A stretch of 5,877 nt of DNA from an uncultured Collinsella sp. (GCA_900551635.1 URWQ01000105.1:1-5877); one strand, 5' to 3'. Shown: positions 1-5,832, counted from the stretch's first letter. Program-made: numbers and translations. The notes: a model not told the origin generated them from the letters alone.

Positions 1-2
1 AC

Positions 3-392
3 TTTACGTATCGCTTGCCCATGGCGGAGGCGGTGCGCCTGCGCGAGCGCATCGAATGCCAGAACGTGACACTCATCCGTGGCAACCATGACGGCGACTG
101 GGAAGATTCCGGCGCACCGCAGATTTGGGAAGACGTGCGCGATTACCTGGAGATTGCTCCCGGCTATGCCAAGGGCCATCGTCTGGTTATGAGCCACTAC
201 CCCATGCTCAGCTGGAATGGCAAGGCGCGTGGCGCCATCATGCTGCACGGGCATATCCACAGCAGGGGAGACCGCACCAACGCGCGCAACCGCGATCGCG
301 AGCGCCCCATCTTTCGTTACGATGTCGGTCTCGATGCCAACGACTACAAGCCCGTAAGCCGAGACCAGATCTTGAGCTTCTTTGGACTGTAG
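3..392 (+). CDS. Calcineurin-like metallophosphoesterase, C-terminal part (5' end outside window)
   Basis: The frame is open to the left edge, so the start codon and the N-terminal metal-binding motifs (the usual DxH and GD blocks) lie outside. What remains shows the later blocks of the calcineurin-like phosphoesterase superfamily: GNHD at bases 81-92, SHYP at 192-203 and HGHIH at 246-260. These supply the conserved Asn/His metal ligands of a dinuclear metal centre. The family hydrolyses phosphomono- or phosphodiesters; the substrate here cannot be told. The spacing, with a short SHYP-to-GHIH interval and a C-terminus soon after, resembles small single-domain cytosolic members of about 170-190 residues, so perhaps 40-60 residues are missing. 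A TTG at 15 and an ATG at 21 could be read as starts, but either would delete the essential N-terminal motifs, and neither has a convincing ribosome binding site. A hairpin with a T-run follows the stop codon. Confidence 0.85.
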   Translation, partial: FTYRLPMAEAVRLRERIECQNVTLIRGNHDGDWEDSGAPQIWEDVRDYLEIAPGYAKGHRLVMSHYPMLSWNGKARGAIMLHGHIHSRGDRTNARNRDRERPIFRYDVGLDANDYKPVSRDQILSFFGL

Positions 393-411
393 TTGCAAGT
401 GCAGGTAGAAT
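382..411 (+). promoter_or_regulatory. Possible promoter for the antiterminator gene
   Basis: TTGGAC (382-387) and TAGAAT (406-411) are separated by 18 bases and resemble housekeeping -35 and -10 boxes. The -35 overlaps the end of the upstream gene. The predicted start near 417-418 falls on the first bases of the GC core of the hairpin at 413-447. The -10 shares the string GGTAG with likely -10 regions ahead of the two other downstream genes. This is pattern matching only. Confidence 0.4.
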
Positions 412-412
412 G

Positions 413-447
413 AACGCGCCGTGTGGATGGTCTGCACGGCGTGTTTT
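413..447 (+). terminator. Hairpin plus T-run after the metallophosphoesterase gene
   Basis: CGCCGTG (417-423) pairs perfectly with CACGGCG (435-441) across an 11-base loop. The stem extends outward through G416-T442 wobble, C415-G443, A414-T444 and A413-T445, and TTTT occupies 444-447. This fits an intrinsic terminator for the upstream gene. It sits only 18 bases before the next start codon, so it would also lie in the 5' leader of the antiterminator mRNA. It may be a shared terminator/5' hairpin or an attenuator. Confidence 0.6.
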
Positions 448-465
448 AGTAGGAGCGATGATTCC

Positions 466-1302
466 ATGAGGGCTGTCCAGCGCATTAACCACAACGCTGC
501 CATCTGCGAAGACGGCGCGGGGCGCCAGCTCATCGCGTTGGGTCGTGGTATCGGCTTTGGCGATATGCCGCACGATGTCGATTTGGATGTCGTCACCCGC
601 ACCTTTTACGGTATCGATTCCAAGTACCTGGCGTTTATCGACGAAGTTGATCCCGAGGTTCTGGAGTTTTCCGCCCAGCTGGCCGATATCGCAACTGGGC
701 AACTTTCGTACGAATTGAGTCCTAATCTGCCCATTACGCTGGCAGATCATATCCAGTTTGCCATTAAGCGCGCCCGCGAACATATGGTGGTGTCGTTGCC
801 GCTCAAGCGCGATCTGGAGCAGCTGCATCCTATTGAGTATCGATTGGGCGAGCTAGCCGTTCGCGGCATTAAGAAAACTTTTGCCATCCGCATGCCCCAG
901 AGTGAGGCCGCGGGCATTGCCATGTCGATTATCAATGCGGCGATTAAGCCGAGTGAGCGGCGCGTGCTTGCCGAACAGCACGAGGAGCATCTGCTCGACA
1001 TGACGGTTGCAATTATTCAAGAAGAGTTGGGTGTGACGGTCGACCGCTCGTCGTTTGCCTTTACTCGCTTTGCCACCCATGTGCGCTATCTGCTCGACCG
1101 CGTGGCAAAGAAAGAGCCGATTGATACCGAGAACTCAGGTCTCTACGACGTGCTCGTGGAGCAGTATCCGGCGGCATCGCGCTGTGCTCATCGTATCGAC
1201 GATCTGATTCAAGAGGCCTTTGGCGAGCCATTGGCCCAAGAAGAGCTCGTCTATCTGATCATGCACGTGAATCGCGTGGCTCCCACCAGCCTGGATAGAT
1301 AG
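466..1302 (+). CDS. BglG/LicT-family PRD-containing transcriptional antiterminator
   Basis: The 278-residue product matches the usual family length. Residues 1-58 form the CAT RNA-binding domain (INHNAAI near 7-13, GRGIGF at 26-31). PRD1 is about 65-165 and PRD2 about 170-278. Such proteins bind a RAT hairpin in nascent mRNA as dimers and prevent terminator formation. PTS enzymes control them by phosphorylating PRD histidines. I see H95 (ADHIQFA) in PRD1 and H205 (ATHVRY) and H267 (IMHVNR) in PRD2. The second PRD1 histidine is replaced by S154 in the block EAAGIAMSIINA. The ATG at 466 is preferred because it gives a canonical CAT start and has AGGAG at 451-455. An in-frame GTG at 421 would add 15 unrelated residues and lies inside the hairpin. 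The likely target is the RAT at 1417-1453, ahead of the adjacent PTS gene. The family call is secure, the target strongly inferred. Confidence 0.95.
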   Translation: MRAVQRINHNAAICEDGAGRQLIALGRGIGFGDMPHDVDLDVVTRTFYGIDSKYLAFIDEVDPEVLEFSAQLADIATGQLSYELSPNLPITLADHIQFAIKRAREHMVVSLPLKRDLEQLHPIEYRLGELAVRGIKKTFAIRMPQSEAAGIAMSIINAAIKPSERRVLAEQHEEHLLDMTVAIIQEELGVTVDRSSFAFTRFATHVRYLLDRVAKKEPIDTENSGLYDVLVEQYPAASRCAHRIDDLIQEAFGEPLAQEELVYLIMHVNRVAPTSLDR

Positions 1303-1323
1303 GGGGTCTCTGGCGCCCCCTTT
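1301..1323 (+). terminator. Likely intrinsic terminator of the antiterminator gene
   Basis: AGGGGG (1301-1306) pairs with CCCCCT (1316-1321) across a 9-base loop, followed by only two more T residues and then CC. The stem begins inside the stop codon. The T-run is short, so termination may be partial, and some transcripts may run on into the PTS leader. Confidence 0.5.
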
Positions 1324-1354
1324 CCGTTATGGCGACCGTTTGCGGGCCGTTTGC

Positions 1355-1369
1355 TACCGTTCATCGGTA
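1355..1369. repeat. Small perfect inverted repeat, possible operator
   Basis: TACCG (1355-1359) and CGGTA (1365-1369) flank a 5-base spacer. The site lies about 30 bases upstream of the proposed -10 box of the PTS gene, where a regulator could bind. It is short enough to be chance. Confidence 0.2.
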
Positions 1370-1399
1370 ATCTGAGCCGCAGCGAACGCATCTGCCGCA

Positions 1400-1405
1400 T
1401 ATACT
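1400..1405 (+). promoter_or_regulatory. Putative -10 box for the PTS leader transcript
   Basis: TATACT at 1400-1405 is one base off the TATAAT consensus. It would start transcription near 1412, five bases before the RAT. No convincing -35 is seen 16-18 bases upstream, so this promoter would need an activator or be weak. Its position, between the upstream terminator and the RAT, is what the antitermination arrangement requires. Confidence 0.45.
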
Positions 1406-1433
1406 CGCCGTGTGTTGGGTGTTACTCACGGCG
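1406..1433 (+). repeat. Inverted repeat overlapping the RAT left arm
   Basis: CGCCGTG (1406-1412) and CACGGCG (1427-1433) are perfect complements 14 bases apart. The same two 7-base arms form the hairpin before the antiterminator gene (417-423 and 435-441), and nine bases (CGCCGTGTG) are identical between the two left arms. If transcribed in full, this fold would compete with the RAT upper stem. If transcription starts near 1412, most of the left arm is absent from the RNA and any role would be at the DNA level. Confidence 0.5.
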
Positions 1434-1453
1434 CAGCTCCGAGAGGCACTACC
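1417..1453 (+). promoter_or_regulatory. RAT-like ribonucleic antiterminator site in the PTS leader
   Basis: The left arm contains TGTTACT (1420-1426) and the right arm AGGCA..ACC (1444-1453). These match the conserved halves of BglG/LicT/SacY-type RAT sites (GG..TGTTACT ... AGGCA..ACC). Proposed pairs, outer to inner: GG 1417-1418 with CC 1452-1453, GT 1421-1422 with AC 1448-1449, CTC 1425-1427 with GAG 1443-1445, an A-A mismatch, and CGG 1429-1431 with CCG 1439-1441. The apical loop is 7 bases. Asymmetric internal loops separate the stems, as known for this RNA class. It overlaps the 5' arm of the terminator at 1435-1506, so the two folds exclude each other. The pairing was done by eye. Confidence 0.8.
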
Positions 1454-1506
1454 GATTCTGCCGAGGCCATTATTGGGTCTCTGTCGGTTGTGCGCGGGGC
1501 TTTTTT
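1435..1506 (+). terminator. Regulated intrinsic terminator in the PTS leader
   Basis: The lower stem AGCTCCG (1435-1441) pairs with CGGGGCT (1495-1501), including one T-G wobble. The main stem GCAC-T-ACCGA (1446-1455) pairs with TCGGT-T-GTGC (1484-1493), with one T-T mismatch. An upper stem GAGGCC (1463-1468) pairs with GGTCTC (1476-1481), with one G-T wobble. TTTTTT follows at 1501-1506. The 5' arm uses the same bases (1435-1453) as the right half of the RAT, which is the hallmark of protein-dependent antitermination in bgl/sac/lic-type leaders. Confidence 0.8.
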
Positions 1507-1645
1507 CATGTCGATCCACCCGGGAATCACATGCAATGAAATCTCTTGCCAACGGATATCGCGTGCTGCGCAGGCGCGAGCGGAATCGTGCGTCTTGATG
1601 CTGTGAAGGCCCACAGACCTTTAGTTGGAAGAGAAGGGATTCGAC
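1507..1645 (+). other. Leader remainder between terminator and PTS start codon
   Basis: No gene or clear RNA class is seen. Two small hairpins can be drawn: TCGCG 1559-1563 with CGCGA 1575-1579, and CTGTG 1601-1605 with CACAG 1612-1616. The second ends 17 bases before the ribosome binding site. Neither has a T-run and either may be chance. The ribosome binding site AAGGGA lies at 1634-1639. Confidence 0.4.
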
Positions 1646-3094
1646 ATGGCTGTCGATAACAAGAAGATTGCCGAGGACGTGCTTGCTGCCGTCGGCGGCG
1701 CCTCCAATGTGACGAACGCGACGCACTGCATGACCCGTCTGCGTCTGAACCTTAAGGATCAGTCCATCCCCAATGACGATGAAGTTAAGAAGATCAAGGG
1801 TGTTCTGGGTGCCCAGTGGTCTGGCGGCCAGTATCAGGTCATCATCGGTCAGAACGTACCGAAGGTCTACGACGCCGCCATTGCGCTGGGAGTTAAGGGC
1901 GAAGGCTCCATTGACGAGAACCTCGATGGCGGCACCAAGGAGCCGCTGACGCTCAAGACTGCGGGCAACAAGATCCTCAACTATCTCTCCAAGACCATGG
2001 TCATGACGATCCCCATCATCATGGGTGCTGCCATGTTCCGCACCATCGCTGTGGTTTGCGGTGACGGCATGCTCGGTATTTGGTCTGCCGACTCCGACAT
2101 CTACAACTTCTTCTACAGCTGGATTTATAACGCTGGCTATTATTTCCTTCCCGTTTATTTGGGTTGGGCTGCTGCGAAGCAGCTTGGCTGCAGCCAGCCA
2201 CTCGGCATGATGCTCGGCGGTGTGCTCATTGCTCCTGAGTTCATGACGTTGGTCAACGCTGCGGCGGATTCGGGCGTAACGACCACCATGGTCTACGGCG
2301 TGCTGCCGGCCCAGCTGAACAACTATTCCTCCACCGTGCTTCCCATGGTTCTGTCCATGCCGGTGCTTATGGTCGTCGAGAAGTTCATGAAGAAGGTCGT
2401 TCCCGACATGCTCTCTACGGTGTTTGTACCCGTGGGCACCATGGCCGTTATGATCCCCGTTTCGTTGTGCGTGCTGGCTCCGATCGGCTCCATCCTGGGC
2501 AGCATGGTCGGCAACTTTATGTTCGGTCTCGGTAACGCCGGCGGCATTGTCACCATTCTCTCCCTCGTCGTCATTGCCGCACTTTGGGAGTTCCTGGTTA
2601 TGACCGGTATGCACCAGGTCCTGCTTGCCCTTGGTATTGTGCAGCTGCTCACCCTGGGCTCCGACTCCTGCGTTATGGTCGCGGCCGGTATCTCTCAGTT
2701 CGCTACGTGGGGCATGGCCTTCGGTGCCTTCCTGCGCCTTAAGGAGACCGACGAGAAGGGCGCCATGCTCGGCTTCTCGCTCTCCGGTATCGTGGGCGGC
2801 GTGACGGAGCCCGCATTGTATGGCTGTGGCTTTAAGTACACTCGCTGCCTGGGCGCCATGGTTGCCGGCGGTGCTATCGGCGGTTTGATCGCAGCCCTCA
2901 CCAATGTGACAACGTATGTTCTGGGCGCGACCAATATTCTGGGCGTCACCGGCTTTGTTGCCGGCGGAACGGCTAATCTCGTCTGGGGTTGCGTTGCATC
3001 GGGCGCTGCATTTGTTGCCGCCGCTGCCATCGCCTACCTCTTTGGCTTTAGCAAGGATCAGCTCGAGGAAGATGTTGATGCCGCTAAGGCTTAA
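1646..3094 (+). CDS. PTS sugar permease EIIBC, beta-glucoside-like (Glc superfamily), lacking EIIA
   Basis: The 482-residue membrane protein would import and phosphorylate a sugar using phosphate from the PTS. EIIB spans about residues 1-85, with the phosphorylated cysteine at C28 in the motif THCMTRLRL. A linker to about 105 leads to a multi-spanning EIIC domain (about 105-470). That domain contains GVTEPALYG at 385-393, the conserved Glc-superfamily sugar-binding glutamate loop (E388). The protein ends with a short charged tail (469-482). No EIIA follows, unlike BglF/BglP, which carry IIBCA. EIIB must therefore be charged by an EIIA encoded elsewhere. The ATG at 1646 has AAGGGA six bases upstream and begins a normal EIIB. 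An in-frame TTG at 1625 is rejected. The RAT/terminator leader and the neighbouring antiterminator argue for substrate-induced expression. Substrate unknown: beta-glucosides, sucrose, trehalose or an amino sugar are all possible. Confidence 0.93.
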   Translation: MAVDNKKIAEDVLAAVGGASNVTNATHCMTRLRLNLKDQSIPNDDEVKKIKGVLGAQWSGGQYQVIIGQNVPKVYDAAIALGVKGEGSIDENLDGGTKEPLTLKTAGNKILNYLSKTMVMTIPIIMGAAMFRTIAVVCGDGMLGIWSADSDIYNFFYSWIYNAGYYFLPVYLGWAAAKQLGCSQPLGMMLGGVLIAPEFMTLVNAAADSGVTTTMVYGVLPAQLNNYSSTVLPMVLSMPVLMVVEKFMKKVVPDMLSTVFVPVGTMAVMIPVSLCVLAPIGSILGSMVGNFMFGLGNAGGIVTILSLVVIAALWEFLVMTGMHQVLLALGIVQLLTLGSDSCVMVAAGISQFATWGMAFGAFLRLKETDEKGAMLGFSLSGIVGGVTEPALYGCGFKYTRCLGAMVAGGAIGGLIAALTNVTTYVLGATNILGVTGFVAGGTANLVWGCVASGAAFVAAAAIAYLFGFSKDQLEEDVDAAKA

Positions 3095-3106
3095 GACATC
3101 TGTTTA

Positions 3107-3117
3107 GGTAGGATAAT
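3107..3117 (+). promoter_or_regulatory. Possible -10 region for the deacetylase gene
   Basis: GGTAGGATAAT contains GATAAT at 3112-3117, one mismatch from TATAAT. TTAAGA at 3091-3096 is a weak -35 candidate with a short 15-base spacer. The start would fall near 3124, exactly at the base of the following hairpin. AGGTA (3106-3110) and TACCT (3118-3122) also form a small inverted repeat around it. Confidence 0.3.
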
Positions 3118-3123
3118 TACCTG

Positions 3124-3155
3124 GGGCACTTGGCTACACTCCAAGTGCCCGTTTC
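3124..3155 (+). terminator. Perfect 10-bp hairpin between PTS and deacetylase genes
   Basis: GGGCACTTGG (3124-3133) pairs without mismatch with CCAAGTGCCC (3141-3150) over a 7-base loop, followed by GTTTCC. The stem is strong but the T-run is poor (three T), so read-through into the deacetylase gene is likely to some degree. It could be a partial terminator, an mRNA-stabilising 3' or 5' hairpin, or both. Confidence 0.55.
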
Positions 3156-3172
3156 CATAGATTGGAGTCGTT

Positions 3173-3937
3173 GTGAAGCAATTGCTTATTCGTGCCGATG
3201 ATCTTGGTTATTCGTACGCCGTTGACTTGGGGATCGCCCGTAGCGTCAACGAGGGCTTGGTGCGCTCAGCGGGCCTTATGCCAAATATGCCCGAGGCCGA
3301 GCGTGGGTGGTCGCTCGTGGCGGATGCCGATATTGCAGTGGGCCAGCATACCAACGTGTGCCTGGGCAAGCCGTGTGCCGACCCGGCGCTCATCCCGAGC
3401 ATGCTCAACGAGAACGGCGAGTTCCATAGCAGCCGTACCTTCCGCGAGCATTTTAAGCGCGGCGAGGAGCTGATAGACTTCGACGAGGCCTGCATCGAGA
3501 TTCGTGCGCAGCACGACCGCCTTGTCGAGATTGTGGGCCGCGAGCCCGATTACTTTGAGGCCCATGCCGTCATGAGCAAAAATCTTAACCGAGCGATCTC
3601 GACGGTTGCTCAGGAGCTGGGCCTTAAGGAGCAAAAGGCAAGCTTCGACCCGACGGCGGTGGTGCGTTGCGGAGATACCGACCTGCGCATGGTGATGCGC
3701 TCGATGGAACCGGGCTACGAGCCCAAAGAGGCAATCATGCAGACAGTTCGCGAGATGTCCGACGGCGAGACGGTCGTCTTTGTGTGTCACCCGGGCTATC
3801 TCGATCGTTTTATCCTTGAGAACAGCTCGCTTACGGTCGATCGTGCCAAGGAAGTCGATGCGTTGACCGATCCTGAGCTGCGCGCTTGGCTCGAGTCTCA
3901 ACCCGATCTTCGCCTGATCGACTACCGCGACCTGTAA
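3173..3937 (+). CDS. YdjC/ChbG-family carbohydrate deacetylase
   Basis: The 254-residue cytosolic protein belongs to the YdjC/ChbG family, metal-dependent TIM-barrel-like enzymes. The characterised E. coli member removes an N-acetyl group from chito-oligosaccharides (or their 6-phosphates). Visible motifs are RADDLGYS at 7-14 (D9/D10, catalytic and metal), VGQHTNV at 56-62 (H59), FEAHAVMS at 128-135 (H131) and FVCHPGYL at 203-210 (H206). The usual DSHxHxH block is reduced to one histidine, giving EAHAVMS; this probably marks a Gram-positive subfamily rather than loss of activity. The start is a GTG at 3173 with GGAG at 3164-3167, five bases upstream; it begins directly with the first beta strand, as in relatives. 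It lies 78 bases after the PTS permease, so the enzyme may act on a sugar phosphate imported by it. This is inference, since a hairpin separates the two. Confidence 0.88.
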   Translation: MKQLLIRADDLGYSYAVDLGIARSVNEGLVRSAGLMPNMPEAERGWSLVADADIAVGQHTNVCLGKPCADPALIPSMLNENGEFHSSRTFREHFKRGEELIDFDEACIEIRAQHDRLVEIVGREPDYFEAHAVMSKNLNRAISTVAQELGLKEQKASFDPTAVVRCGDTDLRMVMRSMEPGYEPKEAIMQTVREMSDGETVVFVCHPGYLDRFILENSSLTVDRAKEVDALTDPELRAWLESQPDLRLIDYRDL

Positions 3938-3944
3938 AGACCCA

Positions 3945-3980
3945 AACCACTACAAGGGAACAGGCACTTTTGTGGTGGTT
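3945..3980. repeat. Long palindrome, REP-like candidate
   Basis: AACCACTACAA (3945-3955) pairs over 11 bp with TTGTGGTGGTT (3970-3980), one pair being T-G. The 14-base loop contains GGGAACAGGCACTT. No T-run follows, and a separate good terminator lies immediately downstream, so this is not needed for termination. Its form (long stem, distinctive loop, placed just after a stop codon) resembles dispersed extragenic palindromes. That status needs other copies in the genome. Confidence 0.45.
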
Positions 3981-3983
3981 CTG

Positions 3984-4016
3984 GCGCCGTTGCCATTATG
4001 GCGGCGGCGCTTTTTT
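3984..4016 (+). terminator. Strong intrinsic terminator after the deacetylase gene
   Basis: GCGCCGTTGCC (3984-3994) pairs with GGCGGCGGCGC (4000-4010) as an 11-bp stem with two T-G wobbles and a 5-base loop ATTAT. TTTTTT follows at 4011-4016. This is the clearest terminator in the window and separates the sugar genes from the DUF2130 gene. Confidence 0.9.
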
Positions 4017-4042
4017 GTCCCTGCGGCGCGGTAGAGTATAGT
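4015..4042 (+). promoter_or_regulatory. Putative promoter of the DUF2130 gene
   Basis: TTGTCC (4015-4020) and TATAGT (4037-4042) are separated by 16 bases. Both resemble housekeeping boxes (4 of 6 and 5 of 6 matches). The -35 overlaps the end of the preceding terminator's T-run. Transcription would start near 4049, about 25 bases before the ATG. Confidence 0.55.
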
Positions 4043-4074
4043 CGGTTGAAATTTGCGTCCATCGAGGAGCTGCC

Positions 4075-5832
4075 ATGAATGAGATCAGGTGCCCGCATTG
4101 TGGCGAAGTTTTTAAGGTCGATGCGTCCGGCTATGCGGATATCGTCAAGCAAGTACGCGATGCCGAGTTTTCGCGCGATCTGGATGAGCGTGTGAGGGCA
4201 GTCCAGCGCGAGGGCGAGCAGGCGCTGGAGCTTGAGCGCTCGCGTTCGACGGCTGCTTTGCAGGAGGCAGAGTCTCAGCGCAACGCTCAGCTCGTTGAGC
4301 AGAAGAACGCGGCGGCTCAGCAGCTGGCACAAGAGGTCGCCAAGCGCGATGCCGAGCTTGCCGAGCTGCGCGCCAAGCTCGAGGGCGCTGCCACAGAGCG
4401 CGAGAGCGCAAGCCAACGCGCGGCGGTTGAGGCCCGTGCCGACGCTCAAAAGGAAAACGCCGAGCTTCAGCGAGAAATCGACAATTTGCGTGCGCAGCTG
4501 GAGCGCAAAGATGACGAAGCTAAGCTCGTCGAGTCAGCGGCGCGCAATGCCGCTCAAAACGATTTAGCCGCTCGCGATGCGCAGATTGCAGAATTGCAGG
4601 CAAGGCTCTCCGTGGCGGACAAGGCCCAGGAGATGGCGCTTGCCGCCGCTGCGGCCGAGTCGCAGCGTGAGATCGATGCCGCTCGCGGCGAGGCTGAGCG
4701 CACGCTTGCTGACTATCGCGCAAAGGTACAAGAGAAGTTTTCCGCCGCAAAGGCTCAGTCCGAGCAGGAGGTCGAGGGCCTGCGTGCGCAGCTGCGCGAA
4801 CAGGAGCTGACGGCCAAAATGAACCTATCGGAGGCGGTCGCCGCGGCAGAGCGTGAGCGTGACGAGGCGCGTGCCAAACTGACGAGCGAGCTGGCGGTGC
4901 GCGATTCGCGCGAGGAACAGGCCAAGGCAGCCCACGAGCTTGAGCTTGCGCAGGCCAAGCGCGTGAGCGACGAGTTGATCCGCTACAAGGACGAAGAGAT
5001 CGAGCGCCTTAAGGACATGAAGGTCCGCCTGTCCACCAAGATGGTGGGCGAGTCGCTCGAGCAGCACTGCGAGACCGAGTTTAACCGTCTGCGCATGACG
5101 GCGTTTCCCAACGCGTACTTCGAGAAAGACAACGATGCGTCCGAGGGTACCAAGGGCGACTTTATCTTCCGCGAGTGCGACGCGAGCGGTAACGAGGTCA
5201 TTTCGATTATGTTCGAGATGAAAAACGAGAACGACGAGACCGCGACCAAGCATAAAAACGAGGACTTCTTTAAGAAACTCGATCACGATCGTCGCCAGAA
5301 AGGCTGTGAGTACGCGGTGCTTTGCACGCTGCTCGAGCCCGAGAGCGAGCTCTATAACGCAGGAATAGTCGACGTGAGCTATCGCTATGAGAAGATGTAC
5401 GTGATTCGCCCACAGTTTTTCATTCCCATGATCACGCTTCTTCGCAACGCCGCCATGGGTTCGCTGCGCTATAAGCAGGAACTGGCGGAGTACAAACAGC
5501 AGAATATCGACGTCACGAACTTCGAAGCCAAGATGGAAAAGTTCAAGAACGATTTCGGCCGCAACTACGAGATCGCGAGCCGCAAGTTCCAAACGGCAAT
5601 CGATGAGATTGACAAGACGATTAGCCATCTGCAGAAAACCAAGGAGGCGTTGCTGTCCTCCGAGAACAACCTGCGCCTAGCCAACAAGAAAGCCGACGAT
5701 CTTACCATTCGCAAGCTCACGTGGGGCAACAAGACCATGAAGGCGGCGTTTGACGAGGCGCGCGGGGCTGCGCCGGAGACAAACGATGAGCCAGCCGAGG
5801 CGGATTCGTATGAGGTCGAGGATGCCGAGTAA
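4075..5832 (+). CDS. DUF2130 protein: CxxC knuckle, long coiled coil, PD-(D/E)XK-like domain
   Basis: The 585-residue protein starts at an ATG with GAGGAG (4064-4069) five bases upstream. Residues 1-20 hold one CPHCG knuckle (C6, C9); no second cysteine pair lies near. Residues about 24-320 are an Ala/Glu/Arg/Gln-rich, proline-free coiled coil. Residues about 322-500 are the DUF2130 domain, from [15 protein letters not shown] through GDFIF and FEMKNEN to [17 protein letters not shown] (445-461). The order E326/E333, D362, E381-x-K383 fits a PD-(D/E)XK nuclease-like active site. A second helical segment (about 465-545) and an acidic tail (565-585) follow. The plan of long coiled coil then nuclease-like fold recalls RmuC, which suggests a role at DNA, but no function is established that I know of. 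No signal peptide or membrane segment is seen, so it is cytosolic. The gene has its own promoter and no evident partner in the window. Confidence 0.9.
   Translation: MNEIRCPHCGEVFKVDASGYADIVKQVRDAEFSRDLDERVRAVQREGEQALELERSRSTAALQEAESQRNAQLVEQKNAAAQQLAQEVAKRDAELAELRAKLEGAATERESASQRAAVEARADAQKENAELQREIDNLRAQLERKDDEAKLVESAARNAAQNDLAARDAQIAELQARLSVADKAQEMALAAAAAESQREIDAARGEAERTLADYRAKVQEKFSAAKAQSEQEVEGLRAQLREQELTAKMNLSEAVAAAERERDEARAKLTSELAVRDSREEQAKAAHELELAQAKRVSDELIRYKDEEIERLKDMKVRLSTKMVGESLEQHCETEFNRLRMTAFPNAYFEKDNDASEGTKGDFIFRECDASGNEVISIMFEMKNENDETATKHKNEDFFKKLDHDRRQKGCEYAVLCTLLEPESELYNAGIVDVSYRYEKMYVIRPQFFIPMITLLRNAAMGSLRYKQELAEYKQQNIDVTNFEAKMEKFKNDFGRNYEIASRKFQTAIDEIDKTISHLQKTKEALLSSENNLRLANKKADDLTIRKLTWGNKTMKAAFDEARGAAPETNDEPAEADSYEVEDAE

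Noticed and set aside
421..465. GTG at 421 as start of the antiterminator
   Set aside because: It would add 15 residues with no family match, lies within the hairpin and lacks a ribosome binding site. The ATG at 466 has AGGAG and gives a standard CAT domain.
238..828. 196-codon minus-strand frame across the metallophosphoesterase/antiterminator junction
   Set aside because: It overlaps two convincing genes and a terminator, and its translation resembles no family.
1304..1483. GGGTCTCTG present twice (1304-1312 and 1475-1483)
   Set aside because: Both copies fall within different terminator hairpins and neither needs the other. A 9-base match over this distance is weak evidence.
1625..1645. 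TTG at 1625 as start of the PTS permease
   Set aside because: The extension runs through the ribosome binding site used by the ATG at 1646, and EIIB normally begins as at 1646.
1361..2614. 417-codon open frame on the minus strand opposite the PTS gene
   Set aside because: Its product is a His/Asp/Arg-rich low-complexity string without domains, typical of the antisense shadow of a GC-rich membrane-protein gene. The + strand frame has clear EIIB and EIIC motifs.
3554..3580. Loss of the DSHxHxH histidines as a sign that the deacetylase is inactive
   Set aside because: H131 is kept in EAHAVMS, and D9/D10, H59 and H206 are intact. The variant is better read as a subfamily difference.
4825..5628. 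267-codon open frame on the minus strand within the DUF2130 gene
   Set aside because: No recognisable motif or ribosome binding site; it lies wholly within a well-supported gene and reflects its codon pattern.
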